Under the pieces are notes generated by a model. It was given only the letters and a program-made list of their open reading frames with translations, searched no databases and had not been told where the DNA came from. A program made the translations under genes and the position numbers. A stretch of 44,878 nucleotides of DNA from JABAYQ01 sp018608925 (lineage in GTDB: Bacteria > Bacteroidota > Bacteroidia > Flavobacteriales > UBA7312): contig JASJHQ010000065.1 of NCBI GenBank assembly GCA_037625715.1, positions 1 to 44,878 of the forward strand, in the 5' to 3' direction. Of the stretch, positions 24,733 to 32,411 are shown in pieces; position 1 is the first letter of the stretch, and each line of letters opens with the position of its first letter.

Positions 24733-25142
24733 TACAATATTCTTATGATTCTTTTTTCCTGTTCGACTGTAATTTCAACTTTCAGAAAATCATCTGGGAT
24801 AATATTTTTAATCTTAGATGGCCACTCTATAAAACAAAAGTGGTTGCTAAAAAAGTAAGATTCGTAACCAAGGTCAAACGCCTCTGATTCATCCTCTAGT
24901 CTATAAAAATCAAAATGATAAACAGTCTCATTATTTTTACTAATATACTCATTTACAATGGAAAAAGTAGGACTTTTAACAACATCAATAACATCCAGAC
25001 TCTTACACAAGTATTTAATCAGGGTAGTTTTACCCACTCCCATTTCACCAAAAAACACCCACTTTTTATTGTTAGGGTATTGACTAAACATACTTTTAGA
25101 AATATCTTCTAAATCATCTAACTTCTCACAAATCCATTCCAT
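24732..25142 (-). CDS. tsaE: tRNA threonylcarbamoyladenosine biosynthesis ATPase TsaE
   Basis: 136 residues. ATPase that turns over the TsaB-TsaD complex during t6A37 tRNA modification. Walker A GEMGVGKT at 32-39, then SPTFSIVNEY and HFDFYRLEDESEAFDLG, both TsaE hallmarks, then ENHFCFIEWP-like SNHFCFIEWPSKI with the Walker B region. Four bases separate it from porX and its stop overlaps the ald start by one base, giving a tightly packed porX-tsaE-ald run that is conserved in Flavobacteriia. Confidence 0.93.
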   Translation of the reverse strand: MEWICEKLDDLEDISKSMFSQYPNNKKWVFFGEMGVGKTTLIKYLCKSLDVIDVVKSPTFSIVNEYISKNNETVYHFDFYRLEDESEAFDLGYESYFFSNHFCFIEWPSKIKNIIPDDFLKVEITVEQEKRIIRIL

Positions 25143-25146
25143 TCTA

Positions 25147-26712
25147 TTACGACTTTGGTTTCAACACAACTAAGGGAATTAACATTTCTTCTAGAGAAAT
25201 TCCTCCATGCTGAAAAGTATCTTTGTAATGATTTACAAAGTAATTGAAATTATTAGGGTATGCAAAAAAGTAATCTTCTTTTGCGAAGATATACCTACTA
25301 CTTAGGTTAACCGAAGGCAAAAATACATCTTCAGGCTTTTCAACCTCAAAAACTTCGCTAGATTGAAACTTCATGTTCCTACCTTGCTTATACCTTAAGT
25401 TGGTTGTAATCTCTTTATCTCCTATAACCTTAGACGGCCTCTTTACCTGAATAGTTCCGTGATCAGTTGTTAAAATTAATTTAGAGTTTGATTTAGAAAT
25501 AAATTGCAACATATCTTTCAAAGGAGAATGTTCGAACCAAGAAGTAGTTAGAGACCTGTATGCTGCTGTGTTTTCTGCCAACTCTTTTATCACCTTCATG
25601 TCTGTTCGAGCATGAGAAAGCATATCAACAAAGTTGTATACTATTACATTAAGATTATTATTAGACAGACTATGCATATTGTCCACTAATTTTTTACCCG
25701 CATCTAAATTTGTGATTTTATTAAAAGAGAACTTTAAATTTCCTTTTCCCAAACGAGCAAGCTGAGCCTCTAAGAAATCTTTTTCAAACATATTTTTACC
25801 TCCTTGATCAGTATCATTTTTCCACCAATTAGGATGTATTTTTTGCATTTCTGAAGGCATCAATCCTGAGAAAATTGCATTTCTTGAATATTGAGTAGCT
25901 GTAGGCAGAATGCTAAAATAAACCTCATCGCTTGTAACCGAAAAATAATTGGCTAAATAAGGCTCTATCGATTTCCACTGGTCGTATCTTAAATTATCTA
26001 CAACCACCATATAAACACAACTGTCTTCGTTTAAATGCTCGGCAACTTTATTTTTAAAAATTTGATGTGACATTAGTGGTGAAGCGCTACCTCCGTTTAA
26101 CCAGTTTTTATATTCTCTTTTAACAAACCTGAAAAATTGAGTGTTAGCCTCATTTTTCTGCATTTCAATAATCGAAAGCATATTGTTATCTCCAGACTTC
26201 TCAAGTTCTAATTCCCAATAAGTAATTCTTTTAAAGATATCAACCCATTGATTGTAGTCTAACTCATCCATCAACTCCATACCTATCTTGCGGAATTCTT
26301 GCTGATAATCTAAATTAGTCTTCTTACTTATTAAGCGTTCATTATCAATATTTTTCTTAATCGACAATAAAATTTGCTTTGGGTTTACTGGCTTAATGAG
26401 GTAATCGGAAATCTTAGAGCCAATAGCTTCTTCCATAATGCTTTCCTCCTCGCTTTTGGTAATCATTATTACCGGTAAATTTGGCTTTGTATTTTTAATT
26501 CGTGCTAAAGTTTCGAGTCCAGAAAGTCCTGGCATATTTTCGTCTAAAAAAACTAAATCAAAATCTTCAGAAGACACCAATTCATGGGCTGTTAGTCCGT
26601 TATTTGCAGTTTTTATTGTATATCCTTTCAACTCTAAAAACATAATGTGAGGCTTCAATAAATCAATTTCATCATCGGCCCACAGTATATTTATCCTATC
26701 ATTTAAATTCAT
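25147..26712 (-). CDS. porX: PorX-type response regulator with PglZ phosphodiesterase domain
   Basis: 521 residues. PorX is the regulator that acts with the histidine kinase PorY to control the type IX secretion system in Bacteroidota. The receiver domain is complete: Asp13-Asp14, phosphoacceptor Asp57, Thr85 and Lys107. After a helical linker comes an alkaline-phosphatase-superfamily PglZ domain: VVVDNLRYDQW with Asp239 as probable metal ligand, PTATQYSRN with Thr271 in the nucleophile position, and TTDHGTIQVKRPS near the C-terminus. There is no DNA-binding domain, as in the family. Its presence suggests the organism has a type IX secretion system, though none of its structural genes is here. 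A -7 element lies at 26730-26737. Confidence 0.93.
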   Translation of the reverse strand: MNLNDRINILWADDEIDLLKPHIMFLELKGYTIKTANNGLTAHELVSSEDFDLVFLDENMPGLSGLETLARIKNTKPNLPVIMITKSEEESIMEEAIGSKISDYLIKPVNPKQILLSIKKNIDNERLISKKTNLDYQQEFRKIGMELMDELDYNQWVDIFKRITYWELELEKSGDNNMLSIIEMQKNEANTQFFRFVKREYKNWLNGGSASPLMSHQIFKNKVAEHLNEDSCVYMVVVDNLRYDQWKSIEPYLANYFSVTSDEVYFSILPTATQYSRNAIFSGLMPSEMQKIHPNWWKNDTDQGGKNMFEKDFLEAQLARLGKGNLKFSFNKITNLDAGKKLVDNMHSLSNNNLNVIVYNFVDMLSHARTDMKVIKELAENTAAYRSLTTSWFEHSPLKDMLQFISKSNSKLILTTDHGTIQVKRPSKVIGDKEITTNLRYKQGRNMKFQSSEVFEVEKPEDVFLPSVNLSSRYIFAKEDYFFAYPNNFNYFVNHYKDTFQHGGISLEEMLIPLVVLKPKS

Positions 26713-26729
26713 ATCTTCATCAAAGTTTA

Positions 26730-26737
26730 CAAAATTA
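26730..26737 (-). promoter_or_regulatory. -7 promoter element for porX
   Basis: Reads TAATTTTG on the minus strand, matching TAnnTTTG, 18 bases before the porX ATG. The divergent HD gene starts 22 bases to the right. Confidence 0.45.
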
Positions 26738-26758
26738 AAATTACGCTTATTTTTTATA

Positions 26759-27991
26759 ATGAATACATCATCTAAAATCTTAAACGACCCTATTCACGGT
26801 TTTATTAGACTTCCTAAAGGAATAATTTTTGATCTGATCGAACATCCTTATTTCCAAAGACTTAGAAGGATTTCTCAACTAGGATTAAGCTCTTTAGTTT
26901 ATCCTGGGGCATACCACACAAGGTTTCACCATGCTATTGGAGCAATGCATTTAATGACCAAAGCTATTGAGTCATTGCGTTCTAAAGGACATGAAATTAC
27001 AGAAGAAGAATCTTTAGGAGCCGAAATTGCTATCTTATTACATGATATTGGCCACGGCCCATTTTCTCATGCTCTCGAACACAGCATTTCTCATAATATT
27101 TCCCACGAACAAATTTCCAGCCTTTTCATGAAAAAGCTAAACAAGGAGTTTGATGGAAAATTAGATCTAGCAATTCAAATTTTCGAAGGTAATTACAAGA
27201 AGAATTTTCTTCATCAACTTGTTTCGAGTCAGCTAGATGTTGATAGAATGGATTATCTGAAAAGAGACAGCTTCTATTCTGGAGTTCAAGAAGGTACAAT
27301 AGGAGCTGAAAGAATTATTCATATGCTAAACATAGTGGATGATAATTTGGTAGTAGAAAGCAAAGGAATTTATTCAGTAGAAAAATTTCTAATAGCAAGA
27401 AGACTAATGTACTGGCAAGTATATTTCCACAAAACAGTAGTTTGTGCAGAGCAAATGCTAATTCAAATTCTTAAAAGAGCTAAAGAATTATCACAAAAAA
27501 GAATAGAACTATTCACTACAACTGCATTAAAAGAATTCCTTGAAAACAATTACACTCTGAAAGATTTTGAAGATAAGCAATTGGTATTTAATGCATTTAC
27601 TCAGCTAGATGATTTTGATATTATGACATGCATCAAGCAATGGAAAGACCATAAAGACATTATTTTATCAACTTTATCAAACAACATAATTGACAGAAAG
27701 TTGTTTAAAGTAATTGTAAATGACAAACCATTTAATGCAGAGGAGGTGAATTCAATAAAAGAACAAGTGAAAATAAAGTATTCATTAAACTCCTCAGACT
27801 TAGACTACATGGTTATTGAAGGCCAAATTTCTAATGACGCATACAAACTTAATGACTCTGACATTAAGATTTCTTTCAAAGACGGGAGCTTATTAGACAT
27901 TTCTCAAGCATCAGACCAAGATGCTATTTCAGCTATTAGTAAAAAAGTTAAAAAGTTTTTCATTTGCTATCCTAAAGACTTTAAAAATTAA
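26759..27991 (+). CDS. HD domain phosphohydrolase (dNTPase-like)
   Basis: 410 residues. The HD metal motif set is present: His57/His58 in RFHHAIGAMHLM, His95-Asp96 in LLHDIGHGPFSHALEHS, and the distal Asp in SSQLDVDRMDYLKRDS (about 160). This resembles the dGTPase/SAMHD1-related branch of HD proteins that cut phosphate groups from nucleotides; the C-terminal half is an accessory domain. The true substrate is not known. It is 46 bases from divergent porX and 14 bases before lpxD, and an HD gene between porX and the lpx genes is conserved in Flavobacteriia, so it probably shares the lpx transcript. Confidence 0.88.
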   Translation: MNTSSKILNDPIHGFIRLPKGIIFDLIEHPYFQRLRRISQLGLSSLVYPGAYHTRFHHAIGAMHLMTKAIESLRSKGHEITEEESLGAEIAILLHDIGHGPFSHALEHSISHNISHEQISSLFMKKLNKEFDGKLDLAIQIFEGNYKKNFLHQLVSSQLDVDRMDYLKRDSFYSGVQEGTIGAERIIHMLNIVDDNLVVESKGIYSVEKFLIARRLMYWQVYFHKTVVCAEQMLIQILKRAKELSQKRIELFTTTALKEFLENNYTLKDFEDKQLVFNAFTQLDDFDIMTCIKQWKDHKDIILSTLSNNIIDRKLFKVIVNDKPFNAEEVNSIKEQVKIKYSLNSSDLDYMVIEGQISNDAYKLNDSDIKISFKDGSLLDISQASDQDAISAISKKVKKFFICYPKDFKN

Positions 27992-28005
27992 CATAAATTT
28001 AATTC

Positions 28006-29046
28006 ATGAATTTTAGTGCCCAAGAAATTTCAGATATTCTAAAAGGTGAGGTCGATGGAGATAAGAATATTTCTGTTTTTTCGCTGAGTAAAATTGAAGA
28101 CGGATTTAAAGGGAGTTTGAGTTTTCTTGCAAACCTAAAATATGAATCTTTCCTTTATGAAACAAAGGCAAGTCTTGTTGTGGTTGACAAAGACTTTACC
28201 CCAACTCAAAAAAATCATCCGACATTAATTCGTGTAGAAAATGCATATCAAGGCTTTAGCACTCTACTCGATTTATACAATGAGGTAAAATTAGAAAAAG
28301 TAGGTGTTGAAAATAATTGCAACATCGATAGTTCTGCCACATATGGAGAAGGAATTTATATCGGATCCAACACATACATTTCTGAAAATGCTACTATCGG
28401 AAAAAATGTAAAAATTTACCCAAACTGCTTTATAGGTAAAAATGTAAATATTGGCGACAATTGTATCATTGAACCTGGAGTGAATCTATTAGCAAATACT
28501 GTTATAGGGCATGATTGCATTATTCACTCTGGAACTATTATTGGAAGTGACGGATTTGGTTTTGCTCCTAATGACGAAAACGATTATCAAAAGGTTGCCC
28601 AGATTGGCAACGTAGTAATCGGTAATAAAGTAGAAATCGGAGCAAACACAACCATTGACAGAGCAACATTAGGCTCTACTAAAATTAATGATGGGGTTAA
28701 ACTTGACAATCTAATTCAGATAGCTCATAATGTTGAGATTGGTGAAAACACCGTAATTGCAGCACAAACAGGAATAGCTGGATCAACTAAGATTGGAAAA
28801 AACTGCATGATTGGAGGGCAAGTTGGAATAGTAGGACATCTAACAATTGCAGATGGGGTTAAAATCGCAGCACAATCAGGAATAGGTTCTAGCATTAAAG
28901 TTGAAGGCAGTATAGTTCAAGGTTCTCCAGCTTACAACATTGGAGATTACAAAAGATCTTATGTCTACTTTAGAAAACTTCCCAATCTTTACGCTTCTAT
29001 TAATGAGATACAAAAAAAACTAGATAAGCTACTTAATAGTAAATGA
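28006..29046 (+). CDS. lpxD: UDP-3-O-(3-hydroxyacyl)glucosamine N-acyltransferase
   Basis: 346 residues. Third step of lipid A synthesis: N-acylation of UDP-3-O-acyl-glucosamine from acyl-ACP. The N-terminal uridine-binding domain (1-100; SLSFLANLKYESFL) precedes a left-handed beta helix of hexapeptide repeats (about 101-310) and a C-terminal helix (KLPNLYASINEIQKKLDKL). The catalytic base is His241 in QIAHNVEIGENTVIAAQTGIAG. Its stop overlaps the next ATG by four bases. It is followed by lpxC-fabZ and lpxA in pathway-related order. Confidence 0.95.
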   Translation: MNFSAQEISDILKGEVDGDKNISVFSLSKIEDGFKGSLSFLANLKYESFLYETKASLVVVDKDFTPTQKNHPTLIRVENAYQGFSTLLDLYNEVKLEKVGVENNCNIDSSATYGEGIYIGSNTYISENATIGKNVKIYPNCFIGKNVNIGDNCIIEPGVNLLANTVIGHDCIIHSGTIIGSDGFGFAPNDENDYQKVAQIGNVVIGNKVEIGANTTIDRATLGSTKINDGVKLDNLIQIAHNVEIGENTVIAAQTGIAGSTKIGKNCMIGGQVGIVGHLTIADGVKIAAQSGIGSSIKVEGSIVQGSPAYNIGDYKRSYVYFRKLPNLYASINEIQKKLDKLLNSK

Positions 29047-30422
29047 TACAAAATCAAAGAACAATATCAACCAGCGTTTCTATCGCAGGTAATGGACTTC
29101 ATAGTGGCTTAAAAACTAACGTTACATTTAAACCAGCCCCGCCTTTTGCAGGAGTTACTTTTATTAGAACAGACTCTCAGGAAGCAGTTTCAATAAAAGC
29201 AAGTTCGGAAAATGTTCATTCTACTCAAAGAAGTACCCATTTAAAAAACAACAATTACTCTGCACAAACCACAGAACATGTTTTAGCAGCTATTTCAGCT
29301 TTAGAAATTGATAATTTGATCATCGAGATTGATAATGTGGAAATTCCTATTTTAGATGGATCTAGCGCTCCATTTGTTCGCTTACTAGAAGAAGCAGGAA
29401 TAAATGATCAAAATGCAAGTAAAAAAATATTTAGTCCCAAAAAGAAAATTCACTTCAAGTTTGAAGAAACAGATAGTGAGTACATATTAGAACCTCATCA
29501 TGATTTCTCTGTAGAAGTGAAAGTTGACTACAATACTAGCGTGTTAAACACATCTTCAGCTAAGGTTGAAAACATGCAGGATTTTAAACAAAACTGTATT
29601 GAGGCTAGAACGTTTGTCTTTCTGCATGAACTAACACATCTAATAGATCAAGGCTTAATCAAAGGAGGTGATCTTAATAATGCTATTGTTTTAGTAGAAA
29701 ATGAGATTAATAAAGAAGAACTTTATAAATTAGCAAAGTACTTTGATAAAGATAATATTGAAATACAGGAAAACGGCATACTCAACAACATAGATTTAAA
29801 GTATGAAAACGAGCCTGCTAGACACAAACTACTTGATGTAATTGGTGATTTAAAATTATTTGACTTTTGTATAAAAGGAAAATTAACAGTAACAAAACCT
29901 GGACACAAAGCAAACATAGCGTTTGTTGAAAAATTAAATGAAATTATGAAAAAAGAAGCTCCTTTTTATGATCCTAGCATACCGCCAATAAAGGACATAC
30001 ACGAGATAATGGACATGCTACCTCACAGACCTCCATTTTTATTGATTGACAAAATCATAGAATTAAGTGATACTCATGTTGTTGGGGTTAAAAATGTAAC
30101 CATGAACGAGGACTTCTTTACAGGTCACTTTCCTGGGGCACCAGTTATGCCTGGAGTATTGCAAATAGAAGCAATGGCTCAAGCAGGTGGCATTTTGTTG
30201 CTTAGTTCTGTTCCAGACCCAGAAAACTACCTTACCTATTTTATGAAAATAGATAAGGCAAAATTCAAACAAAAAGTAATTCCTGGCGACACTATAATTT
30301 TCAGATCTGAATTAGTCAGCCCTATCAGAAGAGGAATTTGTCACATGTTTGGCCAAGGGTTTGTAGGCGGAAAAGTAGTAATGGAAGCCGAATTAATGGC
30401 TACAATTAAAAAAGTAAAATAG
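29043..30422 (+). CDS. lpxC/fabZ: Fused LpxC deacetylase - FabZ dehydratase
   Basis: 459 residues in two domains. Residues 1-305 are LpxC, the zinc deacetylase that commits UDP-3-O-acyl-GlcNAc to lipid A: His79 in TTEHVLAAI, His261 and Asp265 in RHKLLDVIGD, and His288 in KPGHKAN. Residues 315-459 are FabZ, the 3-hydroxyacyl-ACP dehydratase of fatty acid elongation: MLPHRPPFLLIDKI, His362 in HFPGAPVMPG and Glu376 in QIEAMAQAG. The fusion is characteristic of Bacteroidota and joins the two enzymes that compete for 3-hydroxyacyl-ACP supply. It overlaps lpxD by four bases and lpxA starts directly after it. Confidence 0.96.
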   Translation: MIQNQRTISTSVSIAGNGLHSGLKTNVTFKPAPPFAGVTFIRTDSQEAVSIKASSENVHSTQRSTHLKNNNYSAQTTEHVLAAISALEIDNLIIEIDNVEIPILDGSSAPFVRLLEEAGINDQNASKKIFSPKKKIHFKFEETDSEYILEPHHDFSVEVKVDYNTSVLNTSSAKVENMQDFKQNCIEARTFVFLHELTHLIDQGLIKGGDLNNAIVLVENEINKEELYKLAKYFDKDNIEIQENGILNNIDLKYENEPARHKLLDVIGDLKLFDFCIKGKLTVTKPGHKANIAFVEKLNEIMKKEAPFYDPSIPPIKDIHEIMDMLPHRPPFLLIDKIIELSDTHVVGVKNVTMNEDFFTGHFPGAPVMPGVLQIEAMAQAGGILLLSSVPDPENYLTYFMKIDKAKFKQKVIPGDTIIFRSELVSPIRRGICHMFGQGFVGGKVVMEAELMATIKKVK

Positions 30423-31202
30423 ATGTCAAATCTCCTTAGCGACATTAGCAAACAAGCAAAAATTGCTAAAAATGTTCAGATAGATTCTTTTGTTACAATT
30501 CAAAAAAATGTAGTGATAGAAGAAGGATGTTGGATTGGCTCTAATGTAACTATAATGGAAGGGGCAAGAATTGCAAAAAACTGCAAGATTTTTCCAGGAG
30601 CAGTAATTTCTGCAATTCCTCAAGATTTAAAATTTGGAGGAGAAGACAGTTTAGTTGAGATCGGAGAGAATACAGTAATTAGAGAATGTGTTACAATCAA
30701 CCGAGGAACGAACTATTCAGGAACAACTAAAATTGGCAAAAACTGTTTAATTATGGCTTATGTTCATATTGCACACGACTGCAATATTGGCGACAATGTG
30801 ATACTAGTTAATAGTGTACAGTTAGGAGGACATATCACCATAGGGGACAGCGCTATAATAGGCGGTCTTTCTGCAATTCATCAATTTGTTAATGTCGGGA
30901 AATATTGCATGGTATCAGGCGGATCATTAGTTAGAAAAGATGTCCCACCATTTACAAAAGCAGCAAGAGAACCACTTTCCTTTGTTGGAATAAATTCTAT
31001 AGGATTAAGAAGAAAAGGTTTCGAACACAAAAAAATTATTGAAATACAGGACATTTACAGAATCCTCTATCAATCAAAATTAAACACAAGTCAAGCATTA
31101 AACAAATTAGAACTAGAATTTCCAGTTTCTGACGAAAGAGATGAAATTATTAATTTCATCAACCAATCAGGCAGAGGACTAATGAAAGGATATAAACAAT
31201 AA
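30423..31202 (+). CDS. lpxA: UDP-N-acetylglucosamine O-acyltransferase
   Basis: 259 residues, the usual length. First step of lipid A synthesis: 3-O-acylation of UDP-GlcNAc. A left-handed beta helix of hexapeptide repeats fills residues 10-180, with the catalytic histidine in MAYVHIAHDCNIGDN (His118) and the conserved GGHITIGDSAIIGGLSAIHQF segment. The C-terminal helical part begins at REPLSFVGINSIGLRRKGF. The start ATG lies immediately after the lpxC-fabZ stop. Efp follows after four bases. Confidence 0.96.
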   Translation: MSNLLSDISKQAKIAKNVQIDSFVTIQKNVVIEEGCWIGSNVTIMEGARIAKNCKIFPGAVISAIPQDLKFGGEDSLVEIGENTVIRECVTINRGTNYSGTTKIGKNCLIMAYVHIAHDCNIGDNVILVNSVQLGGHITIGDSAIIGGLSAIHQFVNVGKYCMVSGGSLVRKDVPPFTKAAREPLSFVGINSIGLRRKGFEHKKIIEIQDIYRILYQSKLNTSQALNKLELEFPVSDERDEIINFINQSGRGLMKGYKQ

Positions 31203-31206
31203 TATT

Positions 31207-31773
31207 ATGGCATCAACATCAGATTTTAGAAACGGATTATGTATCAAATTCAATAATGATTTATGGCAAATCATAGAATTTCAACATGTTAAACCAGGAA
31301 AAGGACCTGCTTTTGTAAGAAGTAAACTGAAAAATCTTACTAATGGAAAAAGATTAGACAATACTTTTAACGCTGGAGTTAAAATTGAAATTGTTAGAAT
31401 TGAAAACAGAAACTACCAATTCTTATACCCTGAAGGAGATTCATATCATTTTATGAATATGGATAATTTCGAGCAAATCTTCCTTGACAAAAGCCTTATT
31501 AATTCTCCACAATTTCTAAAAGAGGGCGATAGTGTAAACATTTTATTTCACGCTGAAGAAGAAAGAGCTCTTATTTGCGAACTAAAGCCATCTGTTATTT
31601 TGGAAATAACATATACTGAACCAGGAGTTAAAGGAGATACTGCTACTAACGCAATGAAACCAGCAACACTAGAAACTGGAGCAGAAGTAAACGTTCCTTT
31701 ATTCATTAACATCGGAGACAAAATAAAATTAGACTCTAAAACAGGAGCATATTCTGAAAGAATAAAAAGTTAA
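31207..31773 (+). CDS. efp: Translation elongation factor P
   Basis: 188 residues. EF-P enters the ribosomal E site and relieves stalling at polyproline stretches. Three beta-barrel domains; the tip loop that contacts the peptidyl-transferase centre reads KPGKGPAFVR with Lys32 in the position that is beta-lysylated, rhamnosylated as Arg, or left bare in other bacteria. No EpmA or EarP gene is in the window. The C-terminal signature LETGAEVNVPLFINIGDKIKLD is normal. It lies four bases after lpxA and two before rnhB. Confidence 0.95.
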   Translation: MASTSDFRNGLCIKFNNDLWQIIEFQHVKPGKGPAFVRSKLKNLTNGKRLDNTFNAGVKIEIVRIENRNYQFLYPEGDSYHFMNMDNFEQIFLDKSLINSPQFLKEGDSVNILFHAEEERALICELKPSVILEITYTEPGVKGDTATNAMKPATLETGAEVNVPLFINIGDKIKLDSKTGAYSERIKS

Positions 31774-31775
31774 AT

Positions 31776-32378
31776 ATGCTCAAATCGTCCTATCATCATT
31801 TAGGAGTAATAGAAGCCGGCTGCGACGAGGCTGGCAGAGGCTGTTTGGCAGGACCAGTAGTTGCTAGCGCGGTAATATTACCTGACAACTTCAAACATAA
31901 AGTGTTGAATGACTCTAAAAAATTATCTGAAAAAGATAGAGAATCTACAAAGATTGCAATTTTAGAATCTGCTATTTCATGGGGAATAGGAGTAGTTTCT
32001 TCTCAAGAAATTGATGAAATTAATATTTTAAATGCATCTTTTCTTGCGATGCATAGAGCAATAGATCAATTAAAGACGAAACCAGAATTACTCTTAATTG
32101 ATGGAAATCGATTTAATCCTTATAAGGATACCGAGCATGTGTGTATTGTAAAAGGAGATGGAAAGTATTTTTCGATAGCAGCTGCTTCAGTATTAGCAAA
32201 AACGCATCGAGATGATCTTATGAAACAACTAGACGAGAAGCATCCGGAGTATGGATGGGTAAGCAATAAAGGGTACCCAACAAAAAAACATAGAGAAGCT
32301 ATTTTTAAAAATGGAATTACAAAGCACCATAGAAAATCGTTTCAACTTCTTCCAATTCAAATGAAGATTAACATTTAA
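31776..32378 (+). CDS. rnhB: Ribonuclease HII
   Basis: 200 residues. Removes ribonucleotides from DNA and RNA from RNA-DNA hybrids. The active-site motif CDEAGRGCLAGPV carries Asp17 and Glu18; the third and fourth acidic residues lie in LLIDGNRF and in AKTHRDDLM. The C-terminal HPEYGWVSNKGYPTKKHREA block is typical of the type II enzyme. Start ATG two bases after the efp stop, and last gene of the lpx unit before a 33-base gap with no clear terminator. Confidence 0.95.
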   Translation: MLKSSYHHLGVIEAGCDEAGRGCLAGPVVASAVILPDNFKHKVLNDSKKLSEKDRESTKIAILESAISWGIGVVSSQEIDEINILNASFLAMHRAIDQLKTKPELLLIDGNRFNPYKDTEHVCIVKGDGKYFSIAAASVLAKTHRDDLMKQLDEKHPEYGWVSNKGYPTKKHREAIFKNGITKHHRKSFQLLPIQMKINI

Positions 32379-32411
32379 ACTATTTCATTTTCTAAATTAA
32401 TATTAAATAAA

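Noticed and set aside
28300..31000. Periodic short repeats in lpxD and lpxA
   Set aside because: They reflect hexapeptide codons of the beta-helix proteins, not a DNA-level repeat or CRISPR array.
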